Shown one piece after another: positions 7,821 through 15,142 of a stretch of DNA of 64,000 nt; position 1 is the stretch's first letter; each line of letters begins with the position of its first letter. The notes beneath the pieces are model-generated. The model was not told the origin of the DNA. It worked only from the letters and a program-made list of their open reading frames with translations, and did no database searches. The translations under genes were made by a program, and so were the position numbers. Origin of the DNA: Bacillota bacterium (lineage in GTDB: Bacteria; Bacillota; UBA4882; UBA8346); assembly GCA_023392595.1 (NCBI GenBank), contig JAEVYU010000079.1, positions 1 to 64,000 of the forward strand, written 5' to 3'.

Positions 7821-8561
7821 ATGGCATATTTCAATCGCAACCATTTCCTTGACCCTCCCTCAGGTTCCAAGCAATCAGTGACCGGTTTGGAACAACCTTA
7901 CCATATTGACCCCAACGTGGCAACCCAATACCCAGGAAGTATTTTTACACAAGGCCCCAATTTCAAGTATGTGGCCCTGACTTTTGACGATGCGCCGGAT
8001 TCTCTTTTTGCTCCAATCATGCTGGATATATTCTCCAGATATAATATCAAAGTCACCTTCTTTTGCCTGGGCAACTGTGTTCATCAAAATCCGGATATGC
8101 TGAGACGTTTTGCCACGGAAGGCCATATCATTGGGAATCACACCTACGACCACGTCGACATCAGTAAATTATCCCCTGAACAGGTCCGGAGTCAAGTTCA
8201 AAGAACGGCCGATGAAATTTACCAAAACGTCGGTTTAAAAACTGCCCTATTTAGACCTCCATTCGGTTTTTTGAGCGATACCAGCGCCCAAGTTATTATT
8301 TCGATGGGGTATAAAATCGTCATGTGGAATGTTGACAGTTATGACTGGATGGGACTCACCGGACCCGCCATTGCCGGACGGGTAAACGCCAATGTCACTC
8401 CCGGCTCCATCGTCCTGATGCACAATGCCTGCGCCGGCACTACCGAAGCAGGAATCGGCACCACCGGCTCGCTTCCTTTCATCATCGAAACTTTAAAAGC
8501 CCAAGGTTATATTTTTACAACCATACCTGCTCTACTCAAAATTCCCGCCTATAATCCATAG
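7821..8561 (+). CDS. Polysaccharide deacetylase (NodB homology, CE4)
   Basis: 246 aa from an ATG with AGGTG 6 nt upstream. The CE4 motifs appear in order: motif 1 LTFDDAP (~55), motif 2 GNHTYDHVD (~110), motif 3 FRPPFG (~148), motif 4 VMWNVDSYDW (~172) and motif 5 IVLMHN (~200). They supply the metal-binding Asp-His-His triad and the catalytic base. The family removes N-acetyl groups from peptidoglycan or chitin-like sugars. The N-terminus (MAYFNRNHFLDPP) has no signal peptide, which is unusual for an extracellular CE4 enzyme and would suit an intracellular or spore role. Confidence 0.9.
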   Translation: MAYFNRNHFLDPPSGSKQSVTGLEQPYHIDPNVATQYPGSIFTQGPNFKYVALTFDDAPDSLFAPIMLDIFSRYNIKVTFFCLGNCVHQNPDMLRRFATEGHIIGNHTYDHVDISKLSPEQVRSQVQRTADEIYQNVGLKTALFRPPFGFLSDTSAQVIISMGYKIVMWNVDSYDWMGLTGPAIAGRVNANVTPGSIVLMHNACAGTTEAGIGTTGSLPFIIETLKAQGYIFTTIPALLKIPAYNP

Positions 8562-8611
8562 GGGATGTGCCTTATGAATTCTTTGTCATCGTGTACTGCC
8601 TTGGAGGGATT

Positions 8612-8620
8612 TGGTATAAT
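8612..8620 (+). promoter_or_regulatory. Extended -10 promoter of the MIF-like gene
   Basis: TGGTATAAT fits an extended -10 element and ends 34 nt before the start codon. No good -35 box at the right spacing is visible. Confidence 0.5.
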
Positions 8621-8654
8621 GGTAGGAGCACTTTAAAATAAGGAGGAAAAACCG

Positions 8655-8996
8655 ATGCCTTTTATCAATACAAAAACCAGCCAACCCATATCCCCCGAGG
8701 CGGAACTCAGACTCAAAAATGATTTGGGTAAAGCCATCGAATGTATAAAGGGAAAAAGCGAGTCTTGGTTGATGCTGGGCTTTGAGGGAAATCAAAAAAT
8801 TTGGTTTCAGGGCACAAACGATCCCGCCGCTATGGTGTTTGTGGATATTTTCGGGTCGGCTGCCGACAAAGAGTATCAGGAATTAACCAAACAAATTTGT
8901 ACGATTTTAAATAGGGAATTACAAATCCCTCAAAATAGAATCTACGTTAAATATTCCGAAAATGCTCACTGGGGTTGGAACGGCGGAAATTTTTAA
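8655..8996 (+). CDS. MIF-like tautomerase
   Basis: 113 aa, ATG with AAGGAGG 8 nt upstream. It begins MPFINTKTS, so Pro becomes residue 1 after Met removal, as the tautomerase superfamily requires. The length, the central SWLMLGFEGNQKIWFQGT block, NRIYVKY and the ending HWGWNGGNF match the macrophage migration inhibitory factor (MIF)/D-dopachrome tautomerase layout rather than the ~60-aa 4-OT type. Expected activity is keto-enol tautomerisation of phenylpyruvate-like substrates; the natural bacterial role is unknown. It stands alone with its own promoter and a hairpin after it. Confidence 0.85.
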   Translation: MPFINTKTSQPISPEAELRLKNDLGKAIECIKGKSESWLMLGFEGNQKIWFQGTNDPAAMVFVDIFGSAADKEYQELTKQICTILNRELQIPQNRIYVKYSENAHWGWNGGNF

Positions 8997-9020
8997 TGGC
9001 CGCCCTTTCCGAATAAATAA

Positions 9021-9065
9021 AAGCGGCCGAGCGGGTGTCCCTTTGGGGTTCCCCTCGACCGCTTC
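9021..9065 (+). terminator. Hairpin downstream of the MIF-like gene
   Basis: AAGCGG-CGAG-GGG arms closing with CCCCTCGACCGCTT. The stem is strong but the T tract is poor, so it could terminate or stabilise the transcript. Confidence 0.5.
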
Positions 9066-9191
9066 ATTACTCCCTCCCAGTTCCATGACTGGGCTTTTTA
9101 CTTTTTATTATTTCCACATTTCAAAGCGGTTTCCTGCTTCCGGGAAAAATTTTTAGCCCTTCCTCGCCAAAAACCATTCCTGCGCTTCTAA

Positions 9192-9341
9192 CTATTTAAC
9201 GACCATCAAATGTCTCGTTCCTCTATCCTGTTGGATTTCTTCTTTTAGCCGTGTTAATTCCAGCATCCATGCGGCAGTCTGATCGATTGCCCGGTTGATC
9301 TTTTCAAGGGACTCTTTTTCCCTTTGTTGAGCGGTTATCAT
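9192..9341 (-). CDS. Small coiled-coil protein
   Basis: 49 aa, ATG with GGAGG 7 nt upstream. It is highly charged and predicted almost wholly helical (REKESLEKINRAI, then LELTRLKEEIQQD), with a heptad-like hydrophobic pattern. Family not recognised. The LexA-type box at 9520 lies upstream on its strand, so it could be SOS-controlled; the 180-nt distance makes that tentative. Confidence 0.65.
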   Translation of the reverse strand: MITAQQREKESLEKINRAIDQTAAWMLELTRLKEEIQQDRGTRHLMVVK

Positions 9342-9519
9342 GTAGGAACCTCCGTAGACATATTATTTTCCCTGGACCTTTGCCGAAGGAGGTCTAATAT
9401 GATATTAGTTCTTGATGCGCTTTCTTCTTCCATATTAGGCCTTTCAGTACACTTGCCAAAGTAAAAGTTTTTCTTTTGGACTTACATTTTTTTACTATCC
9501 CCTCTCTATTCTTTTCCGT

Positions 9520-9533
9520 CGAACGTATGTTCG
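9520..9533. promoter_or_regulatory. LexA (DinR) SOS box
   Basis: CGAACGTATGTTCG is a perfect match to the Gram-positive SOS operator pattern CGAAC-N4-GTTCG. On the minus strand a TATAAT hexamer (about 9535-9541) directly precedes it, placing the box near +1 of a minus-strand transcript. It sits in the 9342-9780 gap between divergent genes. The remainder of that gap is AT-rich with no gene seen. Confidence 0.7.
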
Positions 9534-9780
9534 TATTATATCATTCTCAAAGTTTTTTTCCTACTCTTGACTTTTTCTTTTTGGTTTTTCCCTTAGGGCC
9601 AATACCCAATATATGGTGGGTGTCTTAAAAAACAAAGAGGCATCCGGGATCGGGGTTGCATTCCTATTGGCAATTTATCAAAAACACCGAAAATTATTTA
9701 AATTTTGCAGGATAAAAACAAAATGCTTGCGAATTATAAACCTTATGATTGAGAAATTTAAAAATAAAGGAGGCCCAAAG

Positions 9781-10275
9781 ATGACATCCCAAAATCTAAT
9801 CTCGGCAAGTCTTTCAGAGGAGACCCAAACAGAAATTCTGGCGGCGCTGGCAACTGCGAAAGCCAAACTCGATTTCCTGCTGACCCTGGAACCGGATGAA
9901 GTCAGGGGATTATTCAAAGCCGGCAACGGTTTTGCTCCATTTCTGGAAAAGGCTAGTCAAGCCGCAGCGGACCATAAGGAGATTTTGCCGCAGGTCTTCA
10001 ACTTCGCTGAATTTAAAAAGGATTATCAACTCTCCAAGGCCCTGACCCCCATCGCCAACCAAATCAACGAACTGGCGGACAGTGTCCACAACACCCTTAC
10101 CGCGGTCAATAGCGACGCCCTCGCCGGCGCCCTTGAGGTTTACGCGGCGGTCAAACAAAACCGCGACAAGGTCCCCGGCCTGAATGTGGTAGCCGAGGAT
10201 ATGGCGGTATTTTTCCAAAAAACATCCAAGAAAAACAAGCCCCCGGTTGAGCAGGCCGCCGCCGCAAAGGAATAA
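9781..10275 (+). CDS. Hypothetical helical protein
   Basis: 164 aa from an ATG with AAAGGAGG 8 nt upstream; the frame is open further 5' but lacks another RBS. It is all-helical by composition, with long amphipathic segments (QTEILAALATAKAKLDFLL; SALAGALEVYAAVKQNRDKV type) and an Ala-rich basic tail. There is no signal peptide or TM. I do not recognise the family. The 21-bp palindromic array begins 27 nt after its stop codon. The LexA box is about 250 nt upstream. Confidence 0.7.
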   Translation: MTSQNLISASLSEETQTEILAALATAKAKLDFLLTLEPDEVRGLFKAGNGFAPFLEKASQAAADHKEILPQVFNFAEFKKDYQLSKALTPIANQINELADSVHNTLTAVNSDALAGALEVYAAVKQNRDKVPGLNVVAEDMAVFFQKTSKKNKPPVEQAAAAKE

Positions 10276-10302
10276 TGCTTTCATACAGTCCATAAGTCTT
10301 TT

Positions 10303-10588
10303 GAGATTCTCCGAAGAATCATGGCGATACTCCGGAGAATCATTTTTATTCTCCCGAGAATGATTTTTATTCTCCGGAGGATCTCTTTCATTCTCCGGAG
10401 AGTGATTTTCATTCTCCCGAGAATGGTTTTTATTCTCCGGAGGATCTCCTTCATTCTCCGGAGAGTAATTTTCATTCTCCCGAGAATGGTTTTTATTCTC
10501 CGGAGGATCTCTTTCATTCTCCGGAGAGTAATTTTCATTCTCCCGGGAATGGTTTTTATTCTCCGGAGGATCTCCACCACTCTCTGAA
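10303..10588. repeat. 21-bp palindromic tandem array, locus 1
   Basis: About 13-14 units of exactly 21 bp, each centred on a 14-bp palindrome of the type ATTCTCCGGAGAAT or ATTCTCCCGAGAAT, separated by 7-bp A/T-rich spacers. Three variants alternate to give a 63-bp higher-order period. Because 21 is a multiple of 3, long frames stay open on both strands (seven-residue repeats such as ILRRISF), but no start signals support translation. A homologous array lies at 57487-57745. Confidence 0.9.
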
Positions 10589-10606
10589 GTTTATCGGCTT
10601 ATTTTA

Positions 10607-11200
10607 TTAAAAATCAGCTTCTTCCAACAGTGTGTAAGTAAAGGAGTTTCCCCAAATATCCCGCGCCTTGCGGCAATCGTCCATAAATATTTCAAAGTCC
10701 GCCAGCCGTTTAAACACCTGGCAGCCGGCGCTCCATTTATCGACCCGCGCCGAGTCGGTTCCGGCGTGGTGGCAATTAATATTAAAATTGCTCCCGCTTT
10801 CCTGGCGTCCGGAATTGAAATCCATTTTTCCATCCCGGTTAAAGTCCCGGATAACCGTAAAGAATCCTTTCTGCACCAATGCTTCATATTGGCCGTTATG
10901 CCATCCGATTTCCCATACTCCCGGATACTGGCCGGGCTTTAAGATGGCGGTTCCATTTCCATTGCAGGGATTTTCCAAGTAATAGAGCCCTGGATCGGTG
11001 GTACACGACGCCTGTTTCATGGCCCATTCGCCGCAATATTTGTAAAGCCAAAAAATCATGTCGTTAAATACATTCGGTGTCGGGTCGTTTGACCTGACGC
11101 CCATAATATTAAGGTTATAGGGCCTTGAATCATTATGCGCCATTTGGTAGCCTCTCTGTTCATAGGCCCGTATGATTTGATTGACCGTTAAATTTTTCAT
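10607..11200 (-). CDS. Putative YkuD-like or cell-wall-active protein of the lysis region
   Basis: 197 aa from an ATG with GGAAGGAG 8 nt upstream. The C-terminal third contains CHHAGTD...WSAGCQVF, which resembles the His/Cys active-site arrangement of L,D-transpeptidase-like enzymes. Just before it, DFNRDGKMDF looks like an EF-hand-type calcium loop. The N-terminus (NLTVNQIIRAYEQRGY) is helical and there is no signal peptide. It is the last gene of the minus-strand block and follows the overlapping spanin-like pair, consistent with lysis or wall remodelling. The family assignment is tentative. Confidence 0.5.
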   Translation of the reverse strand: MKNLTVNQIIRAYEQRGYQMAHNDSRPYNLNIMGVRSNDPTPNVFNDMIFWLYKYCGEWAMKQASCTTDPGLYYLENPCNGNGTAILKPGQYPGVWEIGWHNGQYEALVQKGFFTVIRDFNRDGKMDFNSGRQESGSNFNINCHHAGTDSARVDKWSAGCQVFKRLADFEIFMDDCRKARDIWGNSFTYTLLEEADF

Positions 11201-11390
11201 TGCTTTTCTCCTTCCATCATAGTCTAGCGTGCCGACGCTAAAACCAACAAGAACTCTTTCTCTGTGTCTCCGCGTCTCTGTGGCTAAATAATAGGCCCCC
11301 GAGGGCGGAGTTAACAGAGACTTTTGCTTAATTTCACCGCTCCGTCGCCCCGGCTTGCCGTGCAAGCCGGGGCGTACCGGAGCCGGGAAA

Positions 11391-11825
11391 TTACATCAAT
11401 GCCGCTACTATCGCTACGGCCGCGCATATCGCCGCGATATTACGCTGCCAAACCAGTTTATTGACCTCTTTGTTTAATGCTTTCAAGGATTCTTTGCTGT
11501 TCCGCAATAAGTTTTCCACATTCGCCAACTGCGTCCTGGCTTCGTCCGACGAGGCTTTTAATTCCGTCAATTGACTGGTTAACTTGTCCAATTCCGCTTG
11601 ATATTCCTTTAGTTTGGTCTGTGACTGCGCCAAGTTGCTTTGAGATATCGTTAAGTCTTGCGATAATTGCTGATTGAGCGTTAATAATTTGTTGGTAATC
11701 TCGGATAATCTGGCCCATTCTTGTTCCGTCAGTTGATAATTTCCAGCCGCAGGCAAGTCCGCCGGCCAGACCCAAAACAAGGCAAGCGCCGCCCACCATA
11801 AGACTAATTTTGATTTTCGACACAC
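11391..11825 (-). CDS. Spanin-like protein, frame A (signal peptide, coiled coil, C-terminal TM)
   Basis: 144 aa, GTG start after AGAAGGTG. It has an N-terminal signal-type segment (LVLWWAALALFWVWPADLPAAG), a long coiled coil (~35-125) and a C-terminal hydrophobic helix (NIAAICAAVAIVAALM). This is the topology of a protein spanning an envelope space. It is followed by the YkuD-like gene. A second frame of 121 aa (11458-11823) starts 2 nt later from the same RBS. Whether both are translated is unknown; this longer frame alone is a convincing protein. Confidence 0.65.
   Translation of the reverse strand: MCRKSKLVLWWAALALFWVWPADLPAAGNYQLTEQEWARLSEITNKLLTLNQQLSQDLTISQSNLAQSQTKLKEYQAELDKLTSQLTELKASSDEARTQLANVENLLRNSKESLKALNKEVNKLVWQRNIAAICAAVAIVAALM
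11458..11823 (-). CDS. Spanin-like protein, frame B, nested in frame A
   Basis: 121 aa, GTG start shared with the RBS of 11825 but shifted by 2 nt. It has an N-terminal TM helix (ISLMVGGACLVLGLAGGLACG) followed by a hydrophilic helical region (DISKQLGAVTDQTKGISSGI). It lies entirely inside the other gene in another frame. Nested lysis genes of this type are known for phage Rz/Rz1 spanins. The membrane segment and absence of stops argue for reality, but it could be a shadow frame of 11391-11825. Confidence 0.4.
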   Translation of the reverse strand: MSKIKISLMVGGACLVLGLAGGLACGWKLSTDGTRMGQIIRDYQQIINAQSAIIARLNDISKQLGAVTDQTKGISSGIGQVNQSIDGIKSLVGRSQDAVGECGKLIAEQQRILESIKQRGQ

Positions 11826-12099
11826 AAAATCACCTTCTCCCGTTTATTTACTCTTACCCTTTTTCAAAGTCTTTCTCCCACCATGGCCCGGTTTTGAAAC
11901 AATCGTCAATAAATGACAATGATGAATTTTGTTAATTTTTTCGGATTTAAATGTTTTTTTAAATATTTCAACCAATAATTGGAAATCCCTTCTCCCAACT
12001 CCCTTTGGGAATAAATTTTTAGGATCATCCTTTTGGGGCAAAAAAACAACATGGTTATAAAGATAAATCAGCTTGGTTCAACTCAAGCCGCCTATTTAT

Positions 12100-12267
12100 T
12101 CTCGCGCAGAGGCGCCAAGGCGCAGAGTGTGAGAGGCGCTTTGCAGGTAATTCGTGATATACGGTTGCCGTGAATAGGAAACTCTAGACCAGAAAACATA
12201 GTCCCAAAGCGCTTCGTCATTTCTCTGCGCCTGCAGCACCAAAAGGTGCTGACGCCTCTGCGGGAGA
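12100..12267. repeat. Inverted-repeat intergenic element
   Basis: TCTCGCGCAGAGGCG...AGGCGCAGAG at the left is matched in inverse at the right end (CTCTGCGCC ... CGCCTCTGCGGGAGA). The right arm contains an extra small hairpin, GCACC-TTTT-GGTGC in the reverse reading. There is no coding capacity. It lies in the 11826-12454 gap, which otherwise holds no gene I can support, and looks like a MITE or REP-type element. Confidence 0.55.
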
Positions 12268-12454
12268 TATTCTTTTGATTTTAAATCAATAGATAGCTAA
12301 TAGCTCAGTACATCCAAATAATCTCTGAATTAACTTTATAATCAAAAAAAACAATAAGAAAACCGCGGCGGAATTTCCGGGGCGGTTTCGGGGTGAAAAT
12401 AGCTATTTTTTGGTTTTCAGTCATCCGGCGCTTAATCGGGAGGCGGCCCGGATT

Positions 12455-12676
12455 TTAAAACGAGTCGCCTTCTTCCTTAATGTAAACCAGCAAATCTTCC
12501 AGGCGGCAATCGAGATACTGCATAATTTTTTCCAGGACTTCATAATCGACGCGGCGGGACTGATCGTAATATAATTTACGAAGGGTATCTCTGGTAATGC
12601 CTGTTCCCCTCTGCACATCAGCTACCTTCAATCGTTTTTCTCCCAAAATCGTCGACAACCTGCAATGTATCCCCAT
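12455..12676 (-). CDS. XRE-family (Cro/C1-type) transcriptional regulator
   Basis: 73 aa from an ATG with GAAAGGAGC 6 nt upstream. It is a single helix-turn-helix domain of the short HTH_26 style: RLSTILGEKRLKVADVQ, then RGTGITRDTLRKLYYD as the recognition region, then LEKIMQYLDCRLEDLLVY. It is typical of small phage or mobile-element repressors and may control the tail clusters or the lysis region. The AT-rich stretch 12690-12780 just upstream is a likely promoter/operator zone. Confidence 0.85.
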   Translation of the reverse strand: MGIHCRLSTILGEKRLKVADVQRGTGITRDTLRKLYYDQSRRVDYEVLEKIMQYLDCRLEDLLVYIKEEGDSF

Positions 12677-12799
12677 CGAATGCTCCTTTCGAAACAAACT
12701 ATCCAAAAAATAAAGAAAATTATTGACAAAATATAAACAATAGTAGTAATATTGAAGTGCAAATACTACAAAATGTATGTCTTGGTCGTCATTTGTTCG

Positions 12800-12883
12800 G
12801 CCGGAAGGTTGGTCAATAACCTCTCTCTTGCTCTCCCCCAACGATGCATATTCAAGACGCGCGTTCAGTGGGAGAGTAACCCC
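12800..12883. repeat. ~85-bp direct repeat, copy 1
   Basis: Begins GCCGGAAGGTTGGTCAATAA and ends GTGGGAGAGTAACC. It is repeated at 12995-13085 with a small length difference in a CT-rich stretch. Non-coding. Confidence 0.7.
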
Positions 12884-12994
12884 AGCACAGGCGCGTGGCC
12901 TCCGTAGGCAAAAATCCGGTTGAGGGGAGCGGCTTCGAACTCAAAATATTCGCGGTACTTGGCCCCTGAAACGACTGCCTGAAACGAAATGCAA

Positions 12995-13085
12995 GCCGGA
13001 AGGTTGGTCAATAACCTCTCTCCCTCTCGCGCTCTCCCCCAACGATGTAAATTCAAAGACGCGCGCTCAGTGGGAGAGTAACCCT
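12995..13085. repeat. ~85-bp direct repeat, copy 2
   Basis: Second copy of 12800-12883, same orientation, 195 bp apart. The 12677-13353 gap holds these repeats and a short unique spacer; no gene is supported there. Confidence 0.7.
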
Positions 13086-13353
13086 AGACGTTGACATCTA
13101 AAATATTTTGGGCTTCGAAGGCATCGGTTACAGAGTTAAAACCGGTTTCATGCAGATGCTGAAAAAGCTGTTTTGCTTAGAAGAGAAATCCATGGGCTAA
13201 CAAACAATTCTTTTCCATGCTTTGCTACCGGTTTCAACCGATAGGGTTATGATAGCCGCGGGTTTTAACCGCGGTTGGCAAAATCCGAAAATAAATCATT
13301 CGGTCAGGCAATTATTGAATATTATAACATATTTTGAGGTTATAATTCATACC

Positions 13354-13560
13354 ATGTCAGAAAAGGATTCCCAAGAAATTTCCGAACTTTTGGAACAAAT
13401 CGCCCTTAGCCGCAGCCGGATGCAAAATCTCTGGGTAGCCAAGGGTTGCATTGATTCTGAGGTGCTGGCGGCCAGTATCGAGCTGGACGAGCTTTTGAAC
13501 CGCTATGATTTATTGCGCCCGCCGAATACATCAATTCTGTGCCCAGTGGATGAACGTTAA
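13354..13560 (+). CDS. Spo0E-like sporulation regulatory protein
   Basis: 68 aa from the ATG of MSEKDSQEI; only a distant GAGG precedes it. The family pattern is visible: a first helix LLEQIALSRSRMQNLW, then the G-x-x-D turn (KGCIDSEVL), then a second helix with the S-x-x-LD signature (ASIELDELLNRYDLL). Spo0E-type proteins are small two-helix phosphatases that dephosphorylate Spo0A~P and delay sporulation. Its presence points to a sporulating host. It is a lone plus-strand gene ending at a bidirectional terminator. Confidence 0.85.
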   Translation: MSEKDSQEISELLEQIALSRSRMQNLWVAKGCIDSEVLAASIELDELLNRYDLLRPPNTSILCPVDER

Positions 13561-13576
13561 GAAATCGAATGAAAAA

Positions 13577-13606
13577 ATAAAACCAGGTGGGATGGCCTGG
13601 TTTTGC
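13577..13606. terminator. Bidirectional terminator
   Basis: AAAACCAGG / CCTGGTTTT stem with an 8-nt loop, between the Spo0E-like gene and the convergent minus-strand operon. Confidence 0.85.
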
Positions 13607-13618
13607 AGTAATTATTTT

Positions 13619-13909
13619 TTACTTTTTTGAATTTGCCTTTTTATTAAAATAAGGATGAAGTATTACTCGAAAAGCTGTTATTCCTATCCAGACATAAAAT
13701 CCGTTCGTCGCCGCTTTATTATCAATAGCCTTAAAGCCATATAACGCTGCAATAAAAAATGGTATTAAGATAATAATCAAAATATCTTTTTGATGTAGGA
13801 CCGGCCACTTCGAGATGTTAAAAATACCCAAAAAGTCTTTTAATGCATTAAGAAATTCATTTAAAGTTTTAAGTAAAATACTGCCATCTCCAGGAGGCTT
13901 ATTTAACAA
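13619..13909 (-). CDS. Small membrane protein of unknown function
   Basis: 96 aa, TTG start with GGAGG 8 nt upstream, overlapping the previous gene's stop by 7 nt, so translation is coupled. It has a helical N-terminus (LLKTLNEFLNALKDFLGIF) and two TM helices (DILIIILIPFFIAALYGF; GFYVWIGITAFRVIL), ending in a basic tail. It forms a pair with 13903-14502. Both are AT-richer than the tail genes around them. Family not recognised. Confidence 0.6.
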   Translation of the reverse strand: MLNKPPGDGSILLKTLNEFLNALKDFLGIFNISKWPVLHQKDILIIILIPFFIAALYGFKAIDNKAATNGFYVWIGITAFRVILHPYFNKKANSKK

Positions 13910-14502
13910 GTTTTACGCCTCCAAGAAATATATTCACTTATCGCCGTTGAACCAAAACTTAATACTAGGATGATGCCGATGATGAGAACAAATACCGGGA
14001 TAATTTTACATAGGGTCAATGCTAATAAAACACTCAACGCAATTATGTAAAAACCTATATTAAGTTTTAGCAGCAAGCTTGATTTTCTTTGACTTTTAAT
14101 TTTAGCCATTGAAGCCGCCTCCTTCCATAATACCTCAACATCTAACTTCATTAAACTATCGACATATTTATTTAAAGTGTTGGCATTTTCCACCAATGAA
14201 TTACGAAGACCGAATTTAAATGGAATCTTCTTACTTTTAACCTTGAACTTATAGAGTATTTCCCTAACATGTCCTTCGTTATTTTGAAGAAATGATACAT
14301 AATCAATATATTTTTGAGGATTTGCCAAAGCCTTTTCACTGTTCTTAATTAACCGATTACTAATTCCATATAGGTTCCTTACCTTAGAATATTCGGGCGA
14401 ACAATAAAAGAGTACCGTAGAACTACGATTACACCGCTTGACGAATCTATCAATCGTTTCAATGCGTTCGGAATGATAAAAACCATATGCACCGGACGTC
14501 AT
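13903..14502 (-). CDS. Hypothetical protein with C-terminal TM hairpin
   Basis: 199 aa from the ATG lying 6 nt after GGAGAG; two earlier ATG codons overlap the RBS. The N-terminal ~145 residues are soluble and basic (ERIETIDRFVKRCNRSSTV; KKIPFKFGLRNSLV). Two TM helices follow (LNIGFYIIALSVLLALTL; FVLIIGIILVLSFG) and then a basic end. It is transcribed with 13619-13909. AT-rich codon use unlike the flanking phage genes suggests separate acquisition. Not recognised; an accessory or defence role is only a guess. Confidence 0.6.
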   Translation of the reverse strand: MTSGAYGFYHSERIETIDRFVKRCNRSSTVLFYCSPEYSKVRNLYGISNRLIKNSEKALANPQKYIDYVSFLQNNEGHVREILYKFKVKSKKIPFKFGLRNSLVENANTLNKYVDSLMKLDVEVLWKEAASMAKIKSQRKSSLLLKLNIGFYIIALSVLLALTLCKIIPVFVLIIGIILVLSFGSTAISEYISWRRKTC

Positions 14503-14623
14503 CATCATCTCTCCGTTTTCAGAAAATACTCTTAATACCAAATATTATCAAAAACGTTCCACACGGTCAAGGAATTTCCTTCCATTTTAAAAAAAATAAC
14601 CCAAAATATTTGTAAAAAAACAG

Positions 14624-15142
14624 CTACCTTTTTCCTTTCAAATCGTCATAAAACTGAATCGGGTTAAACAAGTCTTTCCCCGGATTAGCCCTTCCCCCCA
14701 GGAAATCTTCCCAGAAAAAGGGGTCAAAATGCCGTCTTACCGGATCATACTTGGAATGGGGCTGGATATATTCTTGGGTGGCCCGGAATCCATACCTGCC
14801 GCAAATGTCATGGATCAAATCCAGTAGATTTTGGTAGACCACCGGCTGGATCGGTTCACAGGTTTCGATCCCGATCGCAAAATGGTTGGCCCCAATGCAA
14901 TGGTGGGCCCGTTCGTTCTCTGGGATGCACTGGATAATTTGGCCTCCATCCACAATATAGTGGGCCGAGGCATAGGTTTTTCCGGCCAAGGGCGGATGAT
15001 TGAGACTTTCAAAATAGTTTCGGTTCACCCGGGCGGATGTGCCGGGGTTTCCAGTGCGGTGGACGATGATCATCCGGGGCGCAATGGCATCCCCCGGCCG
15101 GTTGGGGCCCAGGCTAAGCATCGCCTTGGTTATCGGTATCAT
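14624..15142 (-). CDS. N-acetylmuramoyl-L-alanine amidase (endolysin)
   Basis: 172 aa, ATG preceded by AAGGAAGTG. Amidase_2 (PGRP-like) features: the first zinc ligand in MIIVHRTG (~27), ASAHYIVDGGQIIQCIPENE (~60-80), the AHHCIG segment (~86), FAIGIETCEP, and the distal ligand region HSKYDPVRRHFDP (~130-140). Such enzymes cleave the lactyl amide of peptidoglycan. It overlaps the holin by 29 nt and should be the lysin of this tail cluster. It has no separate cell-wall-binding domain. Confidence 0.9.
   Translation of the reverse strand: MIPITKAMLSLGPNRPGDAIAPRMIIVHRTGNPGTSARVNRNYFESLNHPPLAGKTYASAHYIVDGGQIIQCIPENERAHHCIGANHFAIGIETCEPIQPVVYQNLLDLIHDICGRYGFRATQEYIQPHSKYDPVRRHFDPFFWEDFLGGRANPGKDLFNPIQFYDDLKGKR

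Noticed and set aside
9613..9780. N-terminal extension of the 164-aa protein
   Set aside because: The strong AAAGGAGG just before 9781 and the lack of an RBS upstream favour the shorter protein.
10281..10587. Long open frames through the 21-bp array on both strands
   Set aside because: They are open only because the unit is a multiple of three. There is no RBS and the composition is absurdly repetitive (ILRRI/ILPRM).
10303..10588. Regular array that could be taken for CRISPR
   Set aside because: Unit length is 21 bp with 7-bp A/T linkers. There are no unique spacers and no cas genes, and the units themselves are palindromic variants.
11844..12041. 65-codon minus-strand frame
   Set aside because: There is no RBS, the composition is low-complexity basic, and it lies in an AT-rich intergenic stretch.
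13222..13353. 5' extension of the Spo0E-like protein
   Set aside because: Spo0E-like proteins are ~50-80 aa. The extension has no RBS and no family similarity.
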